Shown: in pieces, positions 1-6,162 of the stretch
Position numbering within the stretch: position 1 is the stretch's first letter
Layout: each line of letters begins with the position of its first letter
Source of the DNA: JAJUFS01 sp964599565
Lineage (GTDB): Bacteria; Pseudomonadota; Gammaproteobacteria; Natronospirales; JAJUFS01
Reading direction: 5' to 3'
Length of the DNA stretch: 6,162 nucleotides
Assembly: GCA_964599565.1 (NCBI GenBank)
Contig: CAZRFE010000104.1
Coordinates: forward strand, 1 to 6,162
Translations under genes and position numbers: made by a program
Notes under the pieces: generated by a model
The model's input: the letters and a program-made list of their open reading frames with translations, nothing else
What the model was told of the DNA's origin: nothing
The model's database searches: none

Positions 1-3000
1 TCCGCAGGTGGCTCCATTGGTCGTACTCGTAACGAACACCGAAACGGAAATCGCAGTCGCTTGCCAGCCCATTCCATTCGCACTCGAATTCAAAGTCCGT
101 CTTGATGGCGCGCGCAGGTGCGTTGATCCTGGAATGCGACGCAGGACCGATGCCACGTGCGATGTCATAGGGACGTGCAGGCGGTGTGAGGCGGAAGCCG
201 TCGCCGTTGGTATTACCTGCCTTCGTCGCTGATGCAAGGCGCGCGGGAGTCTCGTCTGCAACAGCGTGGATCCCGGATACGCGTTCCGGGATGAGGGTAT
301 GAAAGGATTCGTCTTCGCTCGGCAACAGTACGGCGGTGTCATCACCATTCGACGTATTCGCGTCATCCACACCTGTTTCGCTGCCCGCATCGTCGAGAGG
401 TTCGCCGTCGGTCGAGTCGCTCGGCTTCGGCGCTTCGACTGCCTCTGTCGTGTCACTCCTCGCTTCTCCTTCCAGCGAGCCATCCGGGGATGCCTGCATG
501 CAGAACTTGGAGCAGGGGTCTCCCGGCTTGGGTGTGAGGCGATCGACATAGAACGACAGGATGCCGCTCCAGCTGCCGCAGCCCGTGGCCTTGCACGTGC
601 GCACGCGGAAGTCGTACGTGCCTTCATCCACGTCGCTGCGACTCAACGTGCGCGACGTGCCGGCGCTGAAGACATACCAGTCGTAATCTTCGGTGATCGT
701 ACCGTTGAAGCGCCGATAGAGCTCATAGCGAATGACGCCGCTGCCGCCAGAGTTCCAGCTGACGGTGAACGTACCATCAAACCTATCTATTCCGCTGACG
801 GTCGGCGTCGCCAGTGTTGCAGGCTTCTTGACGACCACGCTGCCTGTACTGCTGTAGCTGTCGGCAACGGTATTGTTGTGAGCCTGCACGCGATAGCTCC
901 ACGTGCCGGTCGTGGTCCGTGAAAGCGTTTTGCTGCGCGCAGTCCCCACGTCCCAGGTTTCCCCGGAATTCACTTCCAGCAGACGGTAGTTCGAGACCGG
1001 GCCAGGACCTGGCGCCGCGCCCCAGCTCACGGTGAAACCGCCGGTATCCGTCGAGGACGGTGCGACACTGGGCGTACCGGGCTTGCCGGGGTAGAACTTG
1101 AGATCGCTCGTTCGCTCCGGACCGCAGATGTTTCCGGATGGGGTCGGCTCGCAGGCGCGTACCCAGTAGCGATAGATTTTTCTGCTGTCGAGCTGGGAAC
1201 GTGGTGTCGAGAGCGCACTGCCAGAATAGACGGCGTTAGGCGGCCGAGTATTGTTCGCCGACTCGCGCAGTTCGTAGATGGTGTTGGCCGTCACGCCATC
1301 CGACGGCGGCGACCAGCTCACGGTGGCACCCGAACTCGTGATACCAGTGAACACCAGCGCAGCCGGTGCTGCGGGTCTGACTTCAATGGAAACCTCGGTC
1401 GTATCCGAATCCTCGCCATCGTAGACTTCCAGTGCAATCCCATAGTGGCCGGGCACAGCAGGCCAGAATGTTGCAATGTCATTGCTCGGATTGGATAACG
1501 TTCCGCCGCCGGGTCCTGCGGTCTGGCTCCATGCGAATGCCAGCGGCTTGACAGGATGAGCATCATTGTCCTTGCTTCCGCTGCCGTCCAGCAGGATGCC
1601 GTCCGACGAGGGCATGGTGACACTCTGAGACTGCGGATTGATAACAGCTATCGGCGGCGTGTTGAAAACCGTCGGATAGCTTTCCGGATACTCGACATGC
1701 GCCAGCCGGCCGAAGCCGTCATATCCGTAGCTGGTGTAGTAGCTGGCGCCATCGAGCCGTGTCGTGACCTGCATGGGACGTCCCAGCGCGTCGTACATCG
1801 TCTCCTCGCCGTACACTTCCACGCTGCCTTCCTTCTGGCTTACGTCGTACAGCTTGCCGATCATTGGAATGGCGGGATTGCCATTGGGTCCGTCATACGT
1901 CCAGGTTGTGGTGCCTTCGGCTTCAGTGCGTGTGATGAGGCGGCCAAGCCTGTCGTAGATCAGCGTCGTGGCCTGGTTCTTTGCATCGACCTGCGAAGCG
2001 AGTTCGCCGAAGGCGTTGTACTCGTAACTCCACGATCCCATGTCCGGGTCATCAACGCCCTCCTTGAATCCACGGCCATCGTACGTGATGTGAATGTGCG
2101 AGTTGCCGGGCGCCCAGGTATCGGTCAGGTTGTCGAAACCGTCGTAGGCATAAGTCGTCTGGTTGTAACTGGCGTCAACGACACGAACGACGCGCCCCTT
2201 CGCATCCGTTTCCCTGGTTGTCTGCTTGTTCAAAGGGTCGGTGACGGTAGTGGCAAGGCCGACATGGTCATACGAAACGCTGCCGCCGTCGGGCCGGCTC
2301 TCATGCACAAGCCGGCCAAGCACGTCATAACTGCGTGTGGTCCAGTACTGCGGCCCCGTGCTGAAATCGAACGGTGCGCTCTGCCGGTGCATGCGGCCAA
2401 GATGGTCATACTCCGTGCGGGTCGCGGACCAATCAGAACCCCACGTCTCGCTCGCGGCATTCAGCTTCGGCTGTCGCACTTCGAGTACGCGCTCCAGCGC
2501 ATCGATGACGCTTTCAGTCTTGCCATATATCGGAGGAAGAAGTGGATCAAGCTCGGCTGGGCTTCGCTGCGTCTCCGTTACCTTGTACAGGCCATTCGCA
2601 ACGCTGCAGTTCGAACTGCAGTACGCGCGGCTCCAGGCCGTTTCCGTGCCATCGGGGCGTTCTTCGCGGATCCGGTTACCAAGCGCGTCGTAAAACCATT
2701 CCACCATCAGACCGTTCGGATCGGTCTGCGCATCGAGCAGGCCGGTGTCTGCATCGAACCCGAACTCCACGCGATGGCCAAGCGCGTTGACCGTGGCTTC
2801 AAGAAAGCGCCCATTCGATGGCGTCCACTCGTAGGTGGTTACGCGGCTGTTCTCGTTCGCTGCCGTCAGCATCTCGCTGGTAACATTGCCGAAACCATCG
2901 TAGGCGTAAGTGGTGGTCAAGGCTCGGTTTGCTTCTTCCATGCCGGTCGTGCGCGTGTGCACGCGGCAACCCTGGTAAGTCGCCGTTTCCTGCCGGTAGG

Positions 3001-5953
3001 TCGTGTCGCTGTTGCTCGTGGTGCGCGAGGTTGGCAGACCCAGGCACCAGTTGCCCGTGTCGTTCTGGAAGGTGGTGTTTACGGTTGTCTGGATACCCGC
3101 AGGATCGATCCCGCTCGATTGGTTGTTGACCGAGTAGACGACGCGGACGTATCCCGGATTGCCGTAATCATCCAGGTCCCATCGATCCGTGCGTGTACTC
3201 TTTACCAGCGTTCCGTTGGAAGGATCAACGGCGTACACATCCTCCACCGCGGTCTTGATGTATGGACTGTGCCGGCTCTCATTCGTTGCCGGACCGCTGA
3301 ACACCTGCGCCAGGTGCGTGTACTGCAAACGTGTAACGAGATTGTTCGTCACCACATCACGCGTCTCGATCAGTTTCGTCTGTCCCGCATACGGGAACTC
3401 CTGCAGGTAGGTCGTCTTCGTCTTCAACGGCAGTCGCGAATCAATCGCCGTACGCGCGGCAAACCCGAGAAAGCCGCGCCCACGACGATGCGCAAGGCCG
3501 CCGTGGTATGTGTAATCAACGGTGAATGTGCCGCCATCGCCGTCATCGGATGTGTAGGAATCGACAACTTCGCGCCGCGGCCGCAGGCGATAGGCGTCGG
3601 CAACGGTTCCCTGCCCGCTCCAGTTGTGCACGCTCAACAGCGGTGCGTAGCTGATCCCGGTTTCAAGGCCGTTGCTGCCTTCAATGCTGGACAGCTTGTC
3701 ACCCTGCACGAAATGGCTGCCGCTGCCGGCCTTGTTCAGCGTCCCCTCGACAATGATGTCGATCGCGCCATCGCCGTTCTGATCCAGGACGGCCAGCTGT
3801 GGTGGAGCTGTCCGACCGACATCGCCACCCAGTCCGGAGTCGCTCACGGCGCCGAAATCGTTGCCCGTAGACAGTGCTTTTTTCCATCGGTACTTCGTGG
3901 TGGTTCCATCGTCGATGGAGGTCATGAACATGAGATCCTGCATGCCATCCAGGTTCACATCCACCAGTGCATACTGGAAATGTGACGTTGTGCCTTCTGC
4001 TGCGTACGGCGCGACGATTACACCGGTACTTACGGTAGCCGCGAAGCTCGCAGCTGCCGAAGTACTGCCGACACCCTTGCTGAGGCGTACGCGCACCTCG
4101 TTGCCTGAAGACAGGTAAACCAGGTCCGCGAGACCGTCGCCATTCACGTCGCCAAGCTGCGGCTCCTTGATAACACCAAGCGGCGCAAACAGCATTTGCC
4201 CGCTTGTTTCCGTGCTGCGCGAGAATGCAACGAACCACTCCCGCACACCATCCGTGGTGATCGGCAGCAGGAAATCATCGCGCCCGTCGCCATCAATATC
4301 GGAAATCTCACCAACGTCGACGTTTGAAACAGGTGGATAGTCAGGCGGCTCGTAGGAAGGAGGTGAAGGCGGATTCCACGGGTCGTCGGGATACATCGGG
4401 TCGTCAACGTGCACAAAGTTGACGGTGACATCACCGAAGCCTGCGGTTTTCGACTGCTGCATCAATCCCTGCGGATCGATTTGGGCAAGCGAGAACTGGT
4501 ATTTGTCGGTCGCGAGATAACCGGTCGTACGCGAAGGATACTTGTTCGGGTATACGGCCAGACCACCGCTGAGCGGCTTGACGATATCGTCATAGCCGTC
4601 ACCGTCTATATCGAGCGCGTGCAGGTTTGCAGAATAGGTGACGTTGGTCTGCAACACAGCCGAATCGCTGAACCCGTTGTTCCATCGAGCAATAGCCACG
4701 TAGCCATTACGCTCGAACGCAATATCCTTCTTGCCGTCGCCGTCGAAATCGAGGATTTGCGCGGTTTTTGCAGTGGCATCGGTCCAGGCTATGTTGGTGT
4801 CGACCGCATTGCCCAGCTCACCGCTTGCGGTCGAAAGGGCATAGGCCATCTTGGTGTAGAGGTATTCGTCATCGAAAATGTTGTACGGACTTGGATTCGG
4901 ATTGATGATCACACCGCCATGAAACACAGCATCGTCAAGGCCATCACCATTGATGTCTGCCCAGCGCGCGCGTTTGCTCCAGCCAGAGGAGCCTGCGCTT
5001 CGCGATGCAGCCGCATCCAGCCACTCGAACGTGACCGGACGATAGCAGTCCGCAGCGCCCAGGCCGCATTCCTGGATGGACGCAAGGCGGCTTCGCTCTG
5101 TCAGCGGAGACAGCGCCGATTCGTACGTCAGCTCGAAACGCCGCACAACGGTTGTGCTGTGCCTGACATCGATTCGATTCAATCGCTTGCCATATGCAAC
5201 CGAGCTGCCATTGCGATAGCGCGGACGCATCTCGCCGGAGGGACGGCTCTCGTAGACAAAATCGACGCTGTAGTAAGGCGTGCTGGCGCTGCTGCCGGTA
5301 TACGTCACGGATTCGGGCAACAATGCGCCGCCTGCGGTATCAACGGAATACGTGTACGCAATGTAGTTGCCGTTCGTGGAGCGATCCTCGATACGACTGA
5401 CTTTCCATTCGAGGATCGCGCTGCTCCCGTCCTTGAGCTTGCGCGAATCGGCGGTGGAGCCGAAGTAGACGATTCTTCCGTTGCGCAACTCGGCCTTGAA
5501 GGAAATGTTGGAGCCGCTGCCAACCTGCGTGACTCGCGTGAAATTGTCGATTTCAGAACGATAGACCGCGCCCGCGGAAAGGTAGGTGCCTGAATACAGC
5601 ATGAGCTGGTTGCCATCGAGGCAAAGGCGGTCGCTGCTGCTGTAGTCGACCGCACTCTTGCGCGCATTCGAATCGTATTGCGCGCCGCAACGCTGGATGC
5701 TCGGGAACCCGCGAACGTTCCAGCCCCATCCTGCAATTCCATCCCCCGCTCCGCTGCTGTATGCCAACGTCAGTTCCGGCGTCATGCCGGCCGTTCCCGG
5801 CGGCAGCGTCAGCGGAACCTGGTAGACCGCGTTACCCGCGGCGGAAACCGAAAAACTGCCCGGCGTATTGCCGACCAGCGTCGCCGCGGATGCGGTGAAG
5901 GAAGAAAGCAAGAGAAAGGAGGCGGCCAAAATCCCCTGGTGCGTGCGTTCCAT
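1..5953 (-). CDS. Exported SpvB/FG-GAP/RHS-repeat protein with PKD and Fn3 insertion (partial, C-terminus missing)
   Basis: Seen: an uninterrupted frame of 1984 codons from ATG 5953 to the left edge, with no stop in the window. The start is chosen because an AAAGGGA ribosome site lies 5 bases upstream, a signal peptide follows directly, and an in-frame TGA at 6005-6007 leaves no better start. Domain order by residue: signal peptide 1-23; SpvB-type domain about 28-325; seven D-x-[DN]-x-D-G motifs at 333, 402, 448, 552, 602, 665 and 724; middle region about 746-1010 with GRGFLGF at 825-831; YD/RHS motifs 1016-1430; PKD-like 1431-1526; Fn3-like about 1529-1622, 1625-1710 and 1713-1803; acidic linker 1828-1884; RHS-like sequence again from about 1970. 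Known of the families: SpvB and TcB/TcC-type proteins form a beta-propeller plus a hollow RHS shell, often enclosing a C-terminal toxin. Inferred: an exported or surface-attached protein of that kind. Its substrate, partner and toxin activity cannot be determined here. No frameshift was seen. The family assignment is secure; the role is not. Confidence 0.95.
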   Translation of the reverse strand, partial: MERTHQGILAASFLLLSSFTASAATLVGNTPGSFSVSAAGNAVYQVPLTLPPGTAGMTPELTLAYSSGAGDGIAGWGWNVRGFPSIQRCGAQYDSNARKSAVDYSSSDRLCLDGNQLMLYSGTYLSAGAVYRSEIDNFTRVTQVGSGSNISFKAELRNGRIVYFGSTADSRKLKDGSSAILEWKVSRIEDRSTNGNYIAYTYSVDTAGGALLPESVTYTGSSASTPYYSVDFVYESRPSGEMRPRYRNGSSVAYGKRLNRIDVRHSTTVVRRFELTYESALSPLTERSRLASIQECGLGAADCYRPVTFEWLDAAASRSAGSSGWSKRARWADINGDGLDDAVFHGGVIINPNPSPYNIFDDEYLYTKMAYALSTASGELGNAVDTNIAWTDATAKTAQILDFDGDGKKDIAFERNGYVAIARWNNGFSDSAVLQTNVTYSANLHALDIDGDGYDDIVKPLSGGLAVYPNKYPSRTTGYLATDKYQFSLAQIDPQGLMQQSKTAGFGDVTVNFVHVDDPMYPDDPWNPPSPPSYEPPDYPPVSNVDVGEISDIDGDGRDDFLLPITTDGVREWFVAFSRSTETSGQMLFAPLGVIKEPQLGDVNGDGLADLVYLSSGNEVRVRLSKGVGSTSAAASFAATVSTGVIVAPYAAEGTTSHFQYALVDVNLDGMQDLMFMTSIDDGTTTKYRWKKALSTGNDFGAVSDSGLGGDVGRTAPPQLAVLDQNGDGAIDIIVEGTLNKAGSGSHFVQGDKLSSIEGSNGLETGISYAPLLSVHNWSGQGTVADAYRLRPRREVVDSYTSDDGDGGTFTVDYTYHGGLAHRRGRGFLGFAARTAIDSRLPLKTKTTYLQEFPYAGQTKLIETRDVVTNNLVTRLQYTHLAQVFSGPATNESRHSPYIKTAVEDVYAVDPSNGTLVKSTRTDRWDLDDYGNPGYVRVVYSVNNQSSGIDPAGIQTTVNTTFQNDTGNWCLGLPTSRTTSNSDTTYRQETATYQGCRVHTRTTGMEEANRALTTTYAYDGFGNVTSEMLTAANENSRVTTYEWTPSNGRFLEATVNALGHRVEFGFDADTGLLDAQTDPNGLMVEWFYDALGNRIREERPDGTETAWSRAYCSSNCSVANGLYKVTETQRSPAELDPLLPPIYGKTESVIDALERVLEVRQPKLNAASETWGSDWSATRTEYDHLGRMHRQSAPFDFSTGPQYWTTRSYDVLGRLVHESRPDGGSVSYDHVGLATTVTDPLNKQTTRETDAKGRVVRVVDASYNQTTYAYDGFDNLTDTWAPGNSHIHITYDGRGFKEGVDDPDMGSWSYEYNAFGELASQVDAKNQATTLIYDRLGRLITRTEAEGTTTWTYDGPNGNPAIPMIGKLYDVSQKEGSVEVYGEETMYDALGRPMQVTTRLDGASYYTSYGYDGFGRLAHVEYPESYPTVFNTPPIAVINPQSQSVTMPSSDGILLDGSGSKDNDAHPVKPLAFAWSQTAGPGGGTLSNPSNDIATFWPAVPGHYGIALEVYDGEDSDTTEVSIEVRPAAPAALVFTGITSSGATVSWSPPSDGVTANTIYELRESANNTRPPNAVYSGSALSTPRSQLDSRKIYRYWVRACEPTPSGNICGPERTSDLKFYPGKPGTPSVAPSSTDTGGFTVSWGAAPGPGPVSNYRLLEVNSGETWDVGTARSKTLSRTTTGTWSYRVQAHNNTVADSYSSTGSVVVKKPATLATPTVSGIDRFDGTFTVSWNSGGSGVIRYELYRRFNGTITEDYDWYVFSAGTSRTLSRSDVDEGTYDFRVRTCKATGCGSWSGILSFYVDRLTPKPGDPCSKFCMQASPDGSLEGEARSDTTEAVEAPKPSDSTDGEPLDDAGSETGVDDANTSNGDDTAVLLPSEDESFHTLIPERVSGIHAVADETPARLASATKAGNTNGDGFRLTPPARPYDIARGIGPASHSRINAPARAIKTDFEFECEWNGLASDCDFRFGVRYEYDQWSHLR
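47..1663 (-). other. PKD-like domain, three Fn3-like domains and acidic linker inside the RHS region (residues ~1431-1969)
   Basis: Right after the last YDGFGR repeat the sequence changes fold. Residues 1431-1526 look like a PKD/REJ domain, with PPIAVINP, LLDGSGSKDND, FAWSQTAGPGGG and ALEVYDGEDSD. Three Fn3-like units follow, each with a T-V-S-W strand: ATVSWSPP (about 1529-1622), FTVSWGAAPGPGP (1625-1710) and FTVSWNSGGSG (1713-1803). Fn3-1 and Fn3-3 end in cysteine-bearing strands (YWVRACEP with NICGPE; FRVRTCKATGCGSWS), a pattern seen in other bacterial extracellular Fn3 domains. A C-x3-C pair (CSKFC) precedes the acidic linker. Such modules usually act as spacers or bind carbohydrate or protein on the cell surface; the binding target is unknown. 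Confidence 0.8.
1664..2908 (-). repeat. YD/RHS repeat block (residues 1016-1430)
   Basis: YD motifs have their Tyr at 1018 (YDGFGN), 1088 (YDALGN), 1182 (YDHLGR), 1209 (YDVLGR), 1228 (YDHVGL), 1270 (YDGFDN), 1291 (YDGRGF), 1312 (YNAFGE), 1333 (YDRLGR), 1387 (YDALGR) and 1411 (YDGFGR). Four consecutive ones, 1270 to 1333, are spaced exactly 21 residues apart, a typical RHS strand-turn-strand period. In known structures such repeats wind into a hollow beta shell that encloses the C-terminal region. The RHS core signature that normally closes the shell is not in the window and should lie to the left. Confidence 0.92.
3749..4972 (-). repeat. FG-GAP/VCBS-type propeller repeats with seven calcium motifs (residues ~328-735)
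   Basis: Seven motifs fit D-x-[DN]-x-D-G-x-x-D: DINGDGLDD (333), DFDGDGKKD (402), DIDGDGYDD (448), DIDGDGRDD (552), DVNGDGLAD (602), DVNLDGMQD (665) and DQNGDGAID (724). Each is followed by a hydrophobic strand, as in integrin-like and VCBS-like propeller blades that bind Ca2+ in these loops. All seven keep the ligand positions, so calcium binding is likely for all. The gap between motifs 3 and 4 is longer (104 residues) because of a proline-rich insert. Seven motifs fit a seven-bladed propeller, but that count is inference. Confidence 0.88.
4979..5872 (-). other. SpvB-type N-terminal domain (residues ~28-325)
   Basis: The segment opens with the family's characteristic run: GSFSVSAAGNAVYQVPL, then LPPGTAGMTPELTLAYSSGA, then GWGWNVRGFPSIQRCG (residues 32-89). 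This matches the SpvB/TcB N-terminal pattern of a G-x-F-x-V strand, a P-L/I-x-L-P-P-G-x-x-G-M-x-P-x-L-x-L-x-Y-S-S core and a G-x-G-W stretch. It ends in the VTFEW strand (about 318-322) just before the first calcium-binding motif. In Salmonella SpvB the ADP-ribosyltransferase is a separate C-terminal domain; nothing here indicates that enzyme. The domain probably packs as a beta-rich part of the toxin-shell scaffold. Confidence 0.9.
5885..5953 (-). other. Sec signal peptide (residues 1-23)
   Basis: The first residues read MERTHQGILAASFLLLSS, followed by FTASAATL. There is one early Arg, a hydrophobic core around residues 8-19, and an A-S-A cleavage motif at 21-23, so signal peptidase I would probably cut after A23 or A24. 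No lipobox cysteine is present, so a lipoprotein is unlikely. Export to the periplasm is inferred. How the protein would cross the outer membrane is not visible. The signal peptide fits the cysteine pairs in the later Fn3-like domains, which could form disulfides outside the cytoplasm. Confidence 0.85.
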
Positions 5954-5958
5954 GTGAG

Positions 5959-5965
5959 TCCCTTT
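5959..5965 (-). promoter_or_regulatory. Ribosome binding site of the large gene
   Basis: On the minus strand AAAGGGA is followed by five bases (CTCAC) and then ATG at 5953. The purine-rich core and spacing suit a Shine-Dalgarno site and support this start. Confidence 0.75.
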
Positions 5966-5970
5966 GTCCC

Positions 5971-5994
5971 ATTTATTGTAATGAGGCAATAAAT
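5971..5994. repeat. Perfect inverted repeat ATTTATTG-N8-CAATAAAT over the -10 region
   Basis: The plus strand reads ATTTATTG (5971-5978), eight spacer bases, then CAATAAAT (5987-5994). The two arms are exactly complementary. The repeat covers the candidate -10 hexamer and ends 17 bases before the start codon. That size and placement fit a dimeric repressor operator; a weak AU-rich hairpin or chance are alternatives. The regulator is unknown. Confidence 0.5.
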
Positions 5995-6003
5995 AGCACA
6001 GGA
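5975..6003 (-). promoter_or_regulatory. Candidate sigma70-type promoter
   Basis: A TACAAT hexamer at 5975-5980 on the minus strand matches five of six bases of the -10 consensus and sits in the only AT-rich patch upstream of the gene. It would give a short leader of about 15 bases. The -35 position has only a poor match (TCCTGT at 17-base spacing) and there is no extended -10 TG. If real, the promoter may be weak or need an activator. Confidence 0.35.
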
Positions 6004-6094
6004 ATCAAGGATTGGGAACCAACGGCCTCAAGCAGGAACCCGCCTCTCCACCGTCCGCCTCGGCCGAGCGCCCGGGAAAAGGCGAAACCGCAAG

Positions 6095-6116
6095 AAAAAA
6101 GGCCGCTTGCGCGGCC
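6095..6116 (-). terminator. Rho-independent terminator for a minus-strand gene entering from the right
   Basis: On the minus strand GGCCGC-GCAA-GCGGCC forms a six-pair GC stem with a GNRA-type tetraloop (6101-6116), followed directly by TTTTTT (6095-6100). Upstream AAG-rich bases could extend the stem through A-U and G-U pairs with the T tract. On the plus strand the tail is CTTCTTCTTCC, so activity that way would be weaker. No gene runs into it from the left, so it most likely ends the gene to the right and separates it from the large gene. Confidence 0.75.
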
Positions 6117-6127
6117 CTTCTTCTTCC

Positions 6128-6162
6128 TCAACGCAGCTTTCCCTCAGCGATGCGTTCCTGTC
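6128..6162 (-). CDS. Possible C-terminal tail of a neighbouring gene (partial)
   Basis: One minus-strand frame reads QERIAEGKLR then TGA (6128-6130). The stop lies 11 bases before the terminator hairpin, as expected for a real gene end. The tail is charged and protein-like, but only ten residues are visible, so the family cannot be named. Another frame stops at a TGA at 6144-6146 and the third stays open through 6118, so the frame choice rests mainly on position and composition. Confidence 0.35.
   Translation of the reverse strand, partial: QERIAEGKLR

Noticed and set aside
266..922. 218-codon open frame on the plus strand
   Set aside because: Antisense shadow of the Fn3-3 and acidic-linker region, bounded on the right by a sense TCA codon. 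No independent ribosome site or domain seen.
1664..2908. Repeated short DNA words such as GTCGTAGGC on the plus strand, considered as a possible repeat array
   Set aside because: They are the reverse complement of codons for the recurring YD motif at coding spacing (often 63 bases), without constant repeats and unique spacers, so this is not a CRISPR array or intergenic repeat.
1556..3985. 809-codon open frame on the plus strand
   Set aside because: It lies in exact codon register opposite the large minus-strand gene. Antisense stops there require TTA, CTA or TCA codons in the sense frame, which are rare in this gene; its ends fit such codons (TTA near 1495, TCA at 3983-3985). The translation has no recognisable domain, while the minus strand gives clear FG-GAP and RHS motifs.
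3699..4238. 179-codon minus-strand frame overlapping the large gene
   Set aside because: It is out of frame with the large gene, is arginine-rich as expected for a shifted reading of GC-rich DNA, and lies wholly inside the calcium-motif region that the main frame explains.
4409..5593. 394-codon open frame on the plus strand
   Set aside because: Same antisense register as the large gene, ending at a sense TCA codon (Tyr-Ser-Gly, about residue 121). No family features, and the opposite strand encodes a clear SpvB domain.
1..5953. Pseudogene or frameshifted gene
   Set aside because: The codon phase fixed by the start at 5953 is still in place at the left edge, and every domain reads through without an internal stop.

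Overview
The window is almost entirely one very large reading frame on the minus strand. It starts with an ATG at 5953 and stays open without a stop to the left edge, so 1984 codons are visible and the C-terminus lies outside. The product is an exported SpvB/RHS (YD-repeat) protein of the Tc-toxin-like, polymorphic-toxin-like class. Visible order: Sec signal peptide, SpvB-type N-terminal domain, seven FG-GAP/VCBS-type calcium-binding motifs, a middle region with the GRGFLGF signature, about eleven YD/RHS motifs, then a roughly 540-residue block (one PKD-like domain, three fibronectin type III-like domains, an acidic linker), and finally what looks like the RHS repeats starting again. The RHS core and any C-terminal toxin or effector module would be encoded to the left of base 1 and cannot be seen.

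On the right (5954-6162) is a short intergenic region. It holds a good ribosome binding site, a weak promoter candidate with a perfect 8-bp inverted repeat over its -10 element, and a GC-rich hairpin terminator with a T tract on the minus strand. The last 35 bases may encode the C-terminal tail of a neighbouring minus-strand gene. The terminator would insulate the large gene from that neighbour, which suggests it is transcribed from its own promoter.

Organism: base composition is moderately GC-rich by eye, and codon use prefers G or C in third position with rare TTA, CTA and TCA. A Sec-exported SpvB + FG-GAP + RHS protein with PKD/Fn3 modules suggests a Gram-negative bacterium, plausibly a gammaproteobacterium of the Xanthomonadales/Lysobacter type. 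This is inference from style, not from a marker gene.

Long open frames on the plus strand (for example 1556-3985 and 4409-5593) are exact codon-register antisense shadows of the large gene. I saw no CRISPR array, tRNA, rRNA, insertion sequence or attachment site.
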